From: Stenotrophomonas sp. 57
GTDB taxonomy: Bacteria; Pseudomonadota; Gammaproteobacteria; Xanthomonadales; Xanthomonadaceae
DNA length: 64,000 bases
NCBI RefSeq assembly: GCF_030291075.1
Contig: NZ_CP127407.1
Location: forward strand, 2,664,001-2,728,000
Direction of reading: 5' to 3'
The notes beneath the pieces are model-generated. The model was not told the origin of the DNA. It was given only the letters and a program-made list of their open reading frames with translations, and did not search any database. Of this stretch, positions 56,948 through 64,000 are shown piece by piece. The position numbers were made by a program, and so were the translations under genes. Within the stretch, counting starts at the first letter, position 1. Each line of letters opens with the position of its first letter.

Positions 56948-57414
56948 AGGGCGTGCTGCTGACCGCTTCGGTGGCGGCAATGCTGATGGCCTGCGCACCC
57001 AACGTGCGCACGGACAGTTACTCCATCGGTTCAGTGGGACAGGTCAACCGTACGGTCAGCGGCACGGTCATCAGCGTTCGCGCGGTCAGTATCGACGGCT
57101 CGCAGGGAGGCGGTGCCGTTGCCGGCGCCGCCGCTGGCGGCGTGGCCGGCTCGACCATCGGTGGCAGCGACCAGGCTGCCGCCATCGGTGCCATCGGCGG
57201 CCTGGTGGTGGGCGCGATCGCCGGTGCAGCTTCCGAACGCGCACTTTCCCAGGCCAAGGGCCTCGAGTACGTGGTGCAGACGGAGAACGGCAACCTGATG
57301 ACCGTCGTGCAGGGCCCCGATCCGGTGTTCAGCACCGGCATGCGGGTCCTGGTGCTGTATGGATCACCCTCGCGGATCATCGCCGATCCGCGTCAACCGA
57401 AAGCAGCTCCGTAG
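56944..57414 (+). CDS. Glycine-zipper outer-membrane lipoprotein (SlyB/Pcp-like)
   Basis: The 156-residue product starts at GTG 56944, overlapping the previous stop. Lipobox AAMLMAC; then a glycine zipper (GGAVAGAAAGGVAGSTIGGS, AAIGAIGGLVVGAIAGAASE) typical of the 17-kDa/SlyB family of envelope-stabilising lipoproteins, followed by a small beta part (YVVQTENGNLMTVVQ). Coupled to the upstream lipoprotein. A strong terminator follows. Confidence 0.88.
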   Translation: MKGVLLTASVAAMLMACAPNVRTDSYSIGSVGQVNRTVSGTVISVRAVSIDGSQGGGAVAGAAAGGVAGSTIGGSDQAAAIGAIGGLVVGAIAGAASERALSQAKGLEYVVQTENGNLMTVVQGPDPVFSTGMRVLVLYGSPSRIIADPRQPKAAP

Positions 57415-57421
57415 AACCCGT

Positions 57422-57445
57422 GATGCCCCTCCTGCGAGGGGCATC
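57422..57445. terminator. Strong hairpin between convergent genes
   Basis: GATGCCCCTC-CTGC-GAGGGGCATC is a perfect 10-bp stem with a 4-base loop, 8 bases after the SlyB-like stop and just beyond the stop of the small minus-strand ORF, so it can serve both directions. Confidence 0.8.
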
Positions 57446-57448
57446 GCT

Positions 57449-57616
57449 CTATCCGCTACTGTCGGCCACGATCTGCTGCAGCGACTGAGCGACCGGGGTC
57501 TGCACCGCCACGTCGGTGGGCATCGAACCGCGCACGTGAGCGGGATCATTCATCGCGCCCGCCACCACGGGCACGTTGTGGCCGGCCGGGTGATCGGCGG
57601 TCCCGTCGCTCAGCAA
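57449..57616 (-). CDS. Possible 55-aa ORF coupled to the HxlR gene
   Basis: A TTG at 57616-57614 overlaps the HxlR stop codon (TTGCTGA) and opens a 55-codon frame (LSDGTADHPAGHNVPVVAGA, ending SLQQIVADSSG). The composition looks protein-like and the end coincides with the strong terminator, but no ribosome-binding site of its own is clear. Possibly a translationally coupled small protein, or the 3' remnant of a lost gene. Confidence 0.35.
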   Translation of the reverse strand: MLSDGTADHPAGHNVPVVAGAMNDPAHVRGSMPTDVAVQTPVAQSLQQIVADSSG

Positions 57617-57957
57617 CCGCTGTCCGTGCTTCCATGGCCGCGATAGGTTTCACCCCACTCGCGCATGGCCAGCAGCACCGGCACCAGCGTGCGGCCGAAT
57701 TCGGAAAGCTCGTACTCCACCTTGGGCGGCACCTCCGGATAGACATGGCGGATCACCACCCCGTCCGCCTCCAGTTCCCGCAGCTGGCTGGTGAGCATGG
57801 ACTGGGTGGCGTTGGGCACCCGCCGCGTCAGTTCCATGAAACGTCGCTTGCGGCTCATCAGGTGAAAAAGAATGATCGGCTTCCACACACCGCCGATCAC
57901 TGACAGCGTGACCTCCACCGCGCAACCGCTCTTGCCGTCCCAACGCCTGCTACGCAT
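57610..57957 (-). CDS. HxlR family transcriptional regulator
   Basis: The 115-residue product is a winged-helix regulator of the HxlR/MarR-like type: LSVIGGVWKPIILFHLMSRK, RFMELTRRVPNATQSMLTSQ, LRELEADGVVIRHVYPEVPP and a C-terminal WGETYRGHG. The first cysteine (SGCAVEV), at the position that senses electrophiles in YodB/HxlR-type proteins, is present. It is divergent from the AcuI-type oxidoreductase and most likely controls it in response to quinones or other electrophiles. Confidence 0.92.
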   Translation of the reverse strand: MRSRRWDGKSGCAVEVTLSVIGGVWKPIILFHLMSRKRRFMELTRRVPNATQSMLTSQLRELEADGVVIRHVYPEVPPKVEYELSEFGRTLVPVLLAMREWGETYRGHGSTDSGC

Positions 57958-57965
57958 GCATACTC

Positions 57966-57995
57966 CGGAAAACCATAGTACCTACGGAAAATCAT
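57966..57995. promoter_or_regulatory. Direct repeat in the HxlR-oxidoreductase promoter gap
   Basis: CGGAAAACCAT (57966-57976) and CGGAAAATCAT (57985-57995) recur 19 bases apart, with TAGTACCTA between. This spacing in the 102-base divergent gap fits binding of an HxlR dimer pair. Confidence 0.45.
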
Positions 57996-58059
57996 CGTTC
58001 TTGTTGCGATAGTGGTGCGAGCCTAGCATGGGGCCATCCACTGAACGTGAGGCCCCAAC

Positions 58060-59049
58060 ATGAGTTTCAAGGCGCTGCTGACCCGCAAGAGCGAGAACCG
58101 CGTTTCCACGGAGCTGGTCGATTTCGAAGAGGCCGACCTGATGGAGGGCGACGTGCTCGTGCAGGTCGAGTACTCCACGCTCAACTACAAGGATGCGCTT
58201 GCGCTCACCGGCAAGAGTCCGATCATCCGGACATTCCCGCTCATCCCCGGAATCGATCTGGCAGGCGTGGTGCTGGAATCCAGCAGGGCCGCTTTCAAGC
58301 CAGGCGACCGCGTCGTGCTCAATGGCTGGGACCTGAGCATGAGCCACCACGGCGGCCTCGCCCAACGCGCCCGTGTACGCGGCGAATGGCTCAACCGGAT
58401 TCCCGGCAGCCTGAGCACCCGCGACGCCATGGCCATCGGCACCGCGGGCTACACCGCCATGCTATGCGTGCTGGCCCTGGAACATGCCGGCGTGACGCCC
58501 GACAAAGGCGATGTGTTGGTGACCGGCGCCAACGGTGGCGTCGGCTCGATCGCGGTGGCAATCCTCTCGAAGCTGGGTTACCGCGTGGTGGCCGCTACCG
58601 GGCGCCCGGAGCATGCTGAGTATCTGCACAACCTGGGTGCGAGCGAAATCATCGACCGCGCGCAGCTTTCGGAACCGCGCAGCCGGCCCGTGAGCCCCGA
58701 ACGCTGGGCCGGCGTGGTGGATGTGGCCGGCGGCCCTACCCTGGTCAACGCCATCGCCGAGACAAAGTATCGCGGTGCCGTGGCCGCGTGCGGCCTGGCG
58801 CAGAGCGACGCTCTGTACGGCTCGGTATTGCCCTTCATCCTGCGCAACGTGACCCTGGCCGGCGTGGATTCGGTGAATGCTCCACAAGAGGTTCGCCAGC
58901 GCGCTTGGGATCGGCTTGCGTCCGACCTGGATCCGCAAAAGCTGGAAAGCACCGTGCAGCAGATCGGCCTCGCTGAGGTGCTGGATGTCTATGAGCAGAT
59001 CATCCCCGGCAAGGTGCGCGGCCGCATCGTCGTGGATGTGAACGCGTAA
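58060..59049 (+). CDS. MDR-family NADPH:quinone / acryloyl-CoA reductase (AcuI/YhdH type)
   Basis: The 329-residue product is a zinc-free medium-chain reductase: YSTLNYKDALALTGKSPIIR, TFPLIPGIDLAGVVLESSRA and the NADPH site VLVTGANGGVGSIAVAILSK. YhdH/AcuI members reduce acryloyl-CoA or quinone-like electrophiles. GTGAGG lies 8 bases before ATG 58060. The divergent HxlR regulator supports an electrophile-detoxifying role. Confidence 0.9.
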   Translation: MSFKALLTRKSENRVSTELVDFEEADLMEGDVLVQVEYSTLNYKDALALTGKSPIIRTFPLIPGIDLAGVVLESSRAAFKPGDRVVLNGWDLSMSHHGGLAQRARVRGEWLNRIPGSLSTRDAMAIGTAGYTAMLCVLALEHAGVTPDKGDVLVTGANGGVGSIAVAILSKLGYRVVAATGRPEHAEYLHNLGASEIIDRAQLSEPRSRPVSPERWAGVVDVAGGPTLVNAIAETKYRGAVAACGLAQSDALYGSVLPFILRNVTLAGVDSVNAPQEVRQRAWDRLASDLDPQKLESTVQQIGLAEVLDVYEQIIPGKVRGRIVVDVNA

Positions 59050-59210
59050 GCGGATCATCCGGATCAACGGCCGTTGATGCAGCTCCCATGCTGTGGCGAA
59101 TGGTGAACATGCCGTGCCCGCAGGCAAGGCCGCACGCATCGTCAGGGGCTCTTATCATGTGGGGCTGGGGGCGCTGTACGCCCCATTGACGCTTGCAGGG
59201 CAGTATCTGG

Positions 59211-61970
59211 ATGTCTATGGAATGGCGCCCCTCGCGCTGGGGCCGACGTGTGACCCGCTCGCCTGATTGGCGACTGCGGCTTGATGGCGAACACGTCGAG
59301 CTGGTGGTTTCCGGCCAGCAGCATCGGCGGCGCATGGCGGATGATCCACAGGTACAGATCATTCCAGGGGTCTTCTGGTCACGGATCGCGCTGCAGCTCG
59401 GCAATACCGACGGGCTGTGCGTGGACGGGCTGCCCAACGGACAAGCATCGCGGCTTGCCGCAGCCCTGCAACAGGTACGCCTTGCCCACACCGGGCGTGG
59501 GCGCAAGGCCTTGTTTGACGAAGTACTGCAGCAGATCCAGTCCTGGTTGTGCGCAGCAGATGACCTCATCGACCGGGGCACTACGGGCCGCCGCTGGATC
59601 ACCCACGAGCAGCAGCAGGCGCTGCTGGCCGAGCGCGCCGCCCTGCCCCTGCCGCCATCGGAGCTGGAGCGGCTGTTCCTCGATGAGGACGTGCGTGAAG
59701 ATCTGCACGGGCACAGCCATCGTGCGGCGCTGGACGCGCTGCGCGACTGGAATCTGGACTGGCCCGCTGCCTGGGCCGCCGCCAATGAAGCGATGACCCT
59801 GCGGGAACTGGCGTTGGCCAGGAGTTTCCTGGATCGGGTCGAGAGCAAACCACTGACCGAGGAACAGGCCCGCGCGGTCATCTGCTTCGACAACCGGGTT
59901 CAGGTGGTGGCCGCAGCCGGTTCGGGCAAGACCTCCACCCTGGTCGCCAAGGCCGCTTATGCCATTGATCGGGGCTTTGTCGAACCCGAGCGCATCGTGA
60001 TGCTCGCCTTCAACAAGGATGCCGCCAAGGAACTGGAGGCGCGTGCGCAGCAGTCATTCGAGCGACTTGGAATTGCCGGTGCCGCTGTGGAAGCGCAGAC
60101 CTTCCACGCGCTGGGCCTGGCCATCATCGCCAAGGCCACGGGGCGCAAGCCCGCTATCCCGGAATGGGCCACTGACGCCACGCAGGGGTTCAACAAGCTG
60201 GTCGAACTGGTCGACGATCTGAAGGACCGCTCGACCCACTTCCGCACCCAATGGGACATGTTCCGCCTCGTGTTCGGTCGCGACCTCCCATCCTTCGGCA
60301 CGGAAATGGAGGCTGACGGCTACGACCGCGATGGCAGGCCCTACATCCGCACACTGCAGGGCGAGCGGGTAAAGAGCCTGGAAGAGTGCGTGATCGCCAA
60401 CTGGCTGTTCTACAACGGCGTGGCGTATGACTACGAGCGGCGCTACGAGTTCGATACCGCGACGGATACCCATCGCCAGTATCGCCCGGACTTCTACTAT
60501 CCGGACGCCCGGCTCTGTCACGAGCACTTTGCGCTGGATGCCGATGGCCAGCCGCCGAAGCACTTTCCCAACTACAACGAAGGGATGCACTGGAAGCGGC
60601 CGCAGCATGCGGCACGCGGCACCGCAGTGGTCGAAACGACGTCGTTCGGCCTGCGCAGTGGACAGGCCCTGCAGGATCTGGCCGAGCGGCTGGGTGCGTC
60701 TGGTGTCGAACTCGACCCGAACCCGGATCGCGAGCTGCCTGACCAGAGCGCCAAGCCGATGCCCGACACGGATCTGATTGGCTTGATGCGAACCTTCATT
60801 GCCCATGCCAAGAGCAACTGCCTGACGCTGGACGATATGGCCGAGCGCCTGCGACAGATGCCCGAAGACCAGTTCAAGGAACGGCACCGGCGCTTCCTGG
60901 AAATCGCCAGCCCTGTTTTCCAGGCCTGGGACAACGCACTGGCTGACGAGCACGGCATCGATTTCGAAGACATGCTCAACATGGCGGCCGGACTGCTGGA
61001 ACAGGGCCGCTATGAATCACCCTATGAACTGGTGATGGCAGACGAGTTCCAGGACGCATCGCGCGCCCGCGCACGCCTCTGCCGCGCGCTGGTCAGCCGT
61101 CCCGGTCGCTACCTGTTCGCGGTGGGCGATGACTGGCAGTCGATCAACCGCTTCGCCGGTGCAGACGTTTCAGTGATGACCGGTTTCCGGCAATGGATGG
61201 GGCATGGTCAGGTACTGAAACTGGAGCAGACATTCCGCTGCCCGCAGGCACTCTGCGACGTGTCCGGCCGCTTCATCAGCCGCAATCCGGCGCAGATCGT
61301 CAAGGCGGTTCATTCTGCGACGCCGGCGGTGGGCCCGGTGCTGCAGGCGTTCCAGCTGGCCCGCCGTGAGGAAGTGCAGGATGGCATCCGCCAGTATCTT
61401 GCCAAGCTGCATCAGCAGTTGTTGTCCGGCGCGGTGCCGCAAGGCCACAACGGACGCGTGACGGTGTTCGTCCTGGGCCGCTACCGCGCCGATCACAGCG
61501 CGGTGCCCTCGGATTGGAAGACCGCATTCGGCCGCACGATGAACGTGGAGTTCCTCACGGCGCACCGGTCGAAGGGACGCGAGGCGGATTACGTGATCCT
61601 GCCGGGAATGGTCCACCGCGGCTTCCCGAGCCTGCGTGCGGATGATCCTGTGCTTTCCTTGGCGATGCCGGATGGGGATGCCTACCCATTGAGCGAAGAG
61701 CGGCGCCTGTTCTATGTCGCGCTCACGCGCGCGCGACGGTCGGTTGCAATGTTCACCCTGCAGGGGAAACGTTCGCCGTTCCTCGATGAACTGGTGGCGG
61801 AAGGGGCCGTGGAGGTGACCGCGATCTCAGGGGCGGTCATCCACGAAGAACGCTGCCCGGTGTGCAAGGTGGGCGTGTTCGTGGACAGGACCGGTCCGCA
61901 TGGGGCGTTCAGATCGTGCTCCAGCTATCCGTTGTGCCATAACAAGCCGAAGGGTGGGCGGCGGGGATGA
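59211..61970 (+). CDS. UvrD/HelD-like SF1 helicase with embedded nuclease-like segment and C-terminal zinc finger
   Basis: The 919-residue protein (ATG 59211; TTG 59193 is an alternative) has SF1 motifs: Walker A VVAAAGSGKTSTLVAKAAYA near residue 237, DEFQDASRARARLCRAL (Walker B), VGDDWQSINRFAGAD, LEQTFRCPQALC, FLTAHRSKGREADYVIL and VALTRARRSV. Between the helicase halves lies ECVIANWLFYNGVAYDYERR, then YRPDFYYPDARLCHEHFALD, a PD-(D/E)xK-like pattern also seen in HelD-type proteins. The end, CPVCKVGVFVDRTGPHGAFR plus CSSYPLCH, is a topoisomerase-type zinc finger. Probably in DNA repair or replication restart. Confidence 0.88.
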   Translation: MSMEWRPSRWGRRVTRSPDWRLRLDGEHVELVVSGQQHRRRMADDPQVQIIPGVFWSRIALQLGNTDGLCVDGLPNGQASRLAAALQQVRLAHTGRGRKALFDEVLQQIQSWLCAADDLIDRGTTGRRWITHEQQQALLAERAALPLPPSELERLFLDEDVREDLHGHSHRAALDALRDWNLDWPAAWAAANEAMTLRELALARSFLDRVESKPLTEEQARAVICFDNRVQVVAAAGSGKTSTLVAKAAYAIDRGFVEPERIVMLAFNKDAAKELEARAQQSFERLGIAGAAVEAQTFHALGLAIIAKATGRKPAIPEWATDATQGFNKLVELVDDLKDRSTHFRTQWDMFRLVFGRDLPSFGTEMEADGYDRDGRPYIRTLQGERVKSLEECVIANWLFYNGVAYDYERRYEFDTATDTHRQYRPDFYYPDARLCHEHFALDADGQPPKHFPNYNEGMHWKRPQHAARGTAVVETTSFGLRSGQALQDLAERLGASGVELDPNPDRELPDQSAKPMPDTDLIGLMRTFIAHAKSNCLTLDDMAERLRQMPEDQFKERHRRFLEIASPVFQAWDNALADEHGIDFEDMLNMAAGLLEQGRYESPYELVMADEFQDASRARARLCRALVSRPGRYLFAVGDDWQSINRFAGADVSVMTGFRQWMGHGQVLKLEQTFRCPQALCDVSGRFISRNPAQIVKAVHSATPAVGPVLQAFQLARREEVQDGIRQYLAKLHQQLLSGAVPQGHNGRVTVFVLGRYRADHSAVPSDWKTAFGRTMNVEFLTAHRSKGREADYVILPGMVHRGFPSLRADDPVLSLAMPDGDAYPLSEERRLFYVALTRARRSVAMFTLQGKRSPFLDELVAEGAVEVTAISGAVIHEERCPVCKVGVFVDRTGPHGAFRSCSSYPLCHNKPKGGRRG

Positions 61971-62047
61971 ATGTATCCCGCTCCATCCACGCACGCCTGC
62001 CCACAACAGGATGTCGCCTCTACGCCATGGCGTTCCCGGAAAAGAAG

Positions 62048-62070
62048 AAGCCCCGGCTGGGCCGAGGCTT
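62048..62070 (-). terminator. Terminator of the small Cys-rich gene
   Basis: On the minus strand AAGCCTCGGC-CCA-GCCGGGGCTT forms a 10-bp stem with one mismatch, followed by CTTCTTTTC. It lies about 55 bases after the small gene. Confidence 0.7.
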
Positions 62071-62124
62071 TGGTCTGGATACCAGCAGGCATCACAAGGA
62101 CCCTGCAAGCGCCCCGGTGTCCTG

Positions 62125-62328
62125 TTACGGGATGATGCAGCCGTTGGTGCGCAGGCATTGCATGTAGTTCCGGAAACAGATGCTCGCATCTGTACCTGAC
62201 GTCTCACATGCCACGTACTGAACCTCGCAGTAGGAGCACGGCCCGGGTGATTTCGCGGTCGCGCTGCTGATTCCAAAGGTCAACGCACAGGCCGCAACCG
62301 CAACAGCAAGCTTGAATCCAATCTTCAT
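62125..62328 (-). CDS. Small secreted cysteine-rich protein (67 aa)
   Basis: A signal peptide (KLAVAVAACALTFGISSATA) is followed by a mature part of about 42 residues with six cysteines: PCSYCEVQYVACETSG, ICFRNYMQCLRTNGCIIP. GGAG lies 8 bases before ATG 62328. The even cysteine number suggests three disulfides and export to periplasm or medium. No enzyme or immunity gene is adjacent and the family is not recognised; both a structural and an antimicrobial or signalling role are open. Confidence 0.7.
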   Translation of the reverse strand: MKIGFKLAVAVAACALTFGISSATAKSPGPCSYCEVQYVACETSGTDASICFRNYMQCLRTNGCIIP

Positions 62329-62491
62329 GCCATGACTCCGTTGGTCGCCCTCCTTGGGCGTCCGAAGCCTAGCGCGGGCATCCGGCACATTCAAATTGAC
62401 CGGCACCTACCTCAAGGTTTGTTTACCAGAAGCGCTTACCGGCATCGAACCCTGCGGGGCTTCTTTCGCTCGATGTTCTCCGCGAGCCACA

Positions 62492-62517
62492 TAAAAAAGC
62501 CGCCCAGTGGGCGGCTT
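62492..62517 (-). terminator. Terminator after tRNA-Ser
   Basis: AAGCCGCCC-AGT-GGGCGGCTT is a perfect 9-bp stem; on the minus strand it is followed by TTTTTATG, a Rho-independent signal just downstream of the tRNA. Confidence 0.85.
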
Positions 62518-62528
62518 CTTCATCTATC

Positions 62529-62618
62529 TGGCGGAGAGAGTGGGATTCGAACCCACGGAAGGTTTAACCCTTCGCCGGTTTTCAAGACCGGTGCCTTAAA
62601 CCGCTCGGCCATCTCTCC
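62529..62618 (-). tRNA. tRNA-Ser(UGA)
   Basis: On the minus strand the gene begins GGAGAGATGGCCGAGCGGTT and ends with the matching acceptor strand TCTCTCC-G and an encoded CCA. Anticodon arm: CCGGT-CTTGAAA-ACCGG, anticodon TGA, which reads UCA serine codons. A long variable arm (CGAAGGGTTAAACCTTCC region) is typical of class II tRNA-Ser. The T-arm has GGTTCGAATCC. No integrase or att duplication is visible beside it. Confidence 0.96.
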
Positions 62619-62647
62619 AATCGGGTCCCGGTCGCCCGGGCAGGGGC

Positions 62648-62678
62648 GTATTCTCGCACGTGAAGGCCATTTGCCCAA
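62648..62678 (-). promoter_or_regulatory. Weak candidate promoter of tRNA-Ser
   Basis: On the minus strand TTGGGC (62678-62673) and GAATAC (62653-62648) lie 19 bases apart, 30 bases before the tRNA. The spacing is longer than ideal, so the call is tentative. Confidence 0.3.
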
Positions 62679-62742
62679 GACCACCCTTGCCCCCGTCCCT
62701 CGCATCCGGCACGGTGGGGGCTCGACTGCATCCGGAGCCCCC

Positions 62743-63816
62743 ATGGCCCACCTCGACCTGGCCAACCTGCGCACCACCCTGCTGGACGACACCCAGCTGG
62801 CCGCAGTGGCCCTGCACCGCACCTTCGCCGGCCACCTGCCGGTCAGCAGCGGGCATCTGGTGGTCTGCGATCCGCTGGTCCAGGCCGAGGCACCGGCGCT
62901 GGCCGACTACACCGCCCCGCTAGGCAGCCATCCAGTGGAGATCATCGTGCACAGCGGACGCCCGGCGCTGGCCGTGGTCTGGTTCAAGCCGCGCCAGGCA
63001 CTCACCGCGTCCGCACTGCACTGGCAGATGGCGCGCTGGACCACGCAGGACCTGACCGGCCTGGATGAGGACAGCTTCATCGGCTATCCGGTCGACGCCG
63101 GCATCGGCTGTTTCATGGACACCGATACCCAGCAGGCACTGCTGGCCCTGATCGAACAGGCCGATGGTGACGAAGACAATGCGTGGCCGGATGCCCTGAT
63201 CGACCACGACGGCCTCGACGAAGGCGCCGAGTACGACCCTTGGGGCGAGGACTCGCCGCACGCCCTGGTCGTATTCACCAGCGGCTGGGGCGACGGTGTG
63301 TATCCGAGCTACTGGGCGCTGGATACCTCCGGCATTCCGGTAGCACTGGTCACCGATTTCCTGTGCATCCAGGGCGGTGACGGGCGCGACGAGCGCGAGA
63401 TCGCCGATCAGGCCTATCGCGACAACCGTCCACCGGAAGAAGCCGAAGCGCTGGCACGGCTGGTGGCCGCCGTGGACCGGGACGACACCGATGCGCTGCG
63501 CGACCTGCTGAAGGGTGCGCCGCAGCGCGCCAACCAGATCGAACCTGGATGCGGGGGCACCGCCGTGTTCGAGGCGATCCGGCTGGACCGCCCCGGGGCG
63601 TTGCGGGTGCTGCTGCAGGGCGGCGCACTGCCGGCGATGCCCGAGCGCCTGCACATGAGCAACGTAACCAGCTATCTGGACTATGCGCGCTTTCTGAAGA
63701 AGCCGCGCAGCGCGGCGCTGATGGCGGTGCTGGAGGCACCGGTCATTGCTACCCAGCCAGCGCCGCAGGCAGCCCCGCGACGCAGCTTCTGGGACAGATT
63801 GTTCGGGCGGAAGTGA
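62743..63816 (+). CDS. DUF4241 protein with C-terminal ankyrin-like repeat
   Basis: The 357-residue product starts at ATG 62743, 6 bases after GGAG. The body fits DUF4241: VSSGHLVVCDPLVQAEAPAL, GRPALAVVWFKPRQALT, then DAGIGCFMDTDTQQALLAL and HALVVFTSGWGDGVYPSYWA. From about residue 230 an acidic helical part resembles an ankyrin repeat (DTDALRDLLKGAPQRANQIE, GTAVFEAIRLDRPGALRVLL). No signal peptide. DUF4241 members are sometimes immunity proteins of polymorphic toxin systems, but no toxin is adjacent here. Function unknown. Confidence 0.85.
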   Translation: MAHLDLANLRTTLLDDTQLAAVALHRTFAGHLPVSSGHLVVCDPLVQAEAPALADYTAPLGSHPVEIIVHSGRPALAVVWFKPRQALTASALHWQMARWTTQDLTGLDEDSFIGYPVDAGIGCFMDTDTQQALLALIEQADGDEDNAWPDALIDHDGLDEGAEYDPWGEDSPHALVVFTSGWGDGVYPSYWALDTSGIPVALVTDFLCIQGGDGRDEREIADQAYRDNRPPEEAEALARLVAAVDRDDTDALRDLLKGAPQRANQIEPGCGGTAVFEAIRLDRPGALRVLLQGGALPAMPERLHMSNVTSYLDYARFLKKPRSAALMAVLEAPVIATQPAPQAAPRRSFWDRLFGRK

Positions 63817-63835
63817 TCGCCGCCGGATACAGCAA

Positions 63836-63858
63836 CGCCGGGCATGGCCCGGCGCTAC
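63836..63858. repeat. SMAG element
   Basis: On the minus strand GTAGCGCCGGGCCATGCCCG followed by GCG: GTAG head and perfect stem, between the stops of two convergent genes. Confidence 0.85.
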
Positions 63859-63870
63859 CGTTGATGTCCC

Positions 63871-64000
63871 TCAGCCGGCGTCCACCGCCAACGCGCCCAG
63901 CGCACTGGCCTTGATGCGCTCTTTGGCCTTCTCGCAGGCTCCATCGCAATGCAGGCGCGAGGCCTCCAGCTGCGGCGGCAGGTGCTCGGCCAGGAAATCG
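63871..64000 (-). CDS. C-terminal end of an unknown protein, cut by the window edge
   Basis: The minus-strand frame reads DFLAEHLPPQLEASRLHCDG then ACEKAKERIKASALGALAVD and stops at 63871. Only 43 residues are inside the window; start and family are not visible. The clean helical coding style and the stop beside a SMAG support a real gene end. Confidence 0.7.
   Translation of the reverse strand, partial: DFLAEHLPPQLEASRLHCDGACEKAKERIKASALGALAVDAG

Noticed and set aside
62529..62618. tRNA-Ser as an island attachment site
   Set aside because: No duplicated 3' tRNA end and no integrase adjacent; the flanking genes look like ordinary chromosome.

Overview
The window comes from the chromosome of a high-GC gammaproteobacterium of the family Lysobacteraceae (Xanthomonadaceae), almost certainly Stenotrophomonas of the S. 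maltophilia complex. The evidence is the many short GTAG-headed palindromes of the SMAG/REP type between genes, the high GC coding style, and a Xanthomonadales-type type IV secretion system (X-T4SS) with a VirB7 that carries an N0-like domain. No tool was run; every call rests on reading the sequence and on family knowledge.

Layout. 0-23.4 kb is ordinary chromosome: an OmpR-type response regulator (cut by the window edge), a four-PAS diguanylate cyclase, the RNA-binding protein Tex, a class III PHA synthase (phaE-phaC), phosphatidylserine synthase, a methyltransferase, a MATE pump, a Nudix hydrolase with a DUF1249 protein, the divergent ppsR/ppsA pair, an MscS channel, an old yellow enzyme, an EcsC protein, oligoribonuclease, tadA and two GNAT acetyltransferases. 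SMAG repeats sit in many of the gaps.

24-46.6 kb is an interbacterial-killing island. A complete X-T4SS (virD4, virB7-8-9-10-11-1-2-3-4-5-6) reads leftward from 46.6 to 33.2 kb. Beyond virB6 lies a cargo end: three paralogous secreted DUF4189 proteins, the second and third each preceded by a broken copy of the virB6 3' end; then a candidate immunity protein and a GH19 lysozyme-like effector with a Q-rich XVIPCD-type tail. Facing them on the plus strand are two paralogous lipoproteins and, overlapping the second by ATGA, a class 3 lipase effector with the same type of tail. VirD4 would dock the tails, VirB1-VirB11 would form the channel, and the lipoproteins or periplasmic proteins would protect the producer.

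46.7-64 kb returns to ordinary chromosome: an HD hydrolase, an MFS exporter, small membrane proteins, a hybrid histidine kinase, a TetR-controlled FAD monooxygenase, a TonB-dependent siderophore receptor behind a near-perfect Fur-type operator, two lipoproteins, an HxlR regulator divergent from an AcuI/YhdH oxidoreductase, a UvrD/HelD-like helicase, a small Cys-rich secreted protein, tRNA-Ser(UGA), a DUF4241 protein and a gene fragment at the right edge.

The most unusual part is the 30.1-33.2 kb stretch. It looks like repeated tandem duplication of a unit made of the virB6 3' end plus DUF4189, with a separate ~100-bp duplicated segment and other gene debris: an immunity or accessory gene nursery at the cargo end of the secretion locus.
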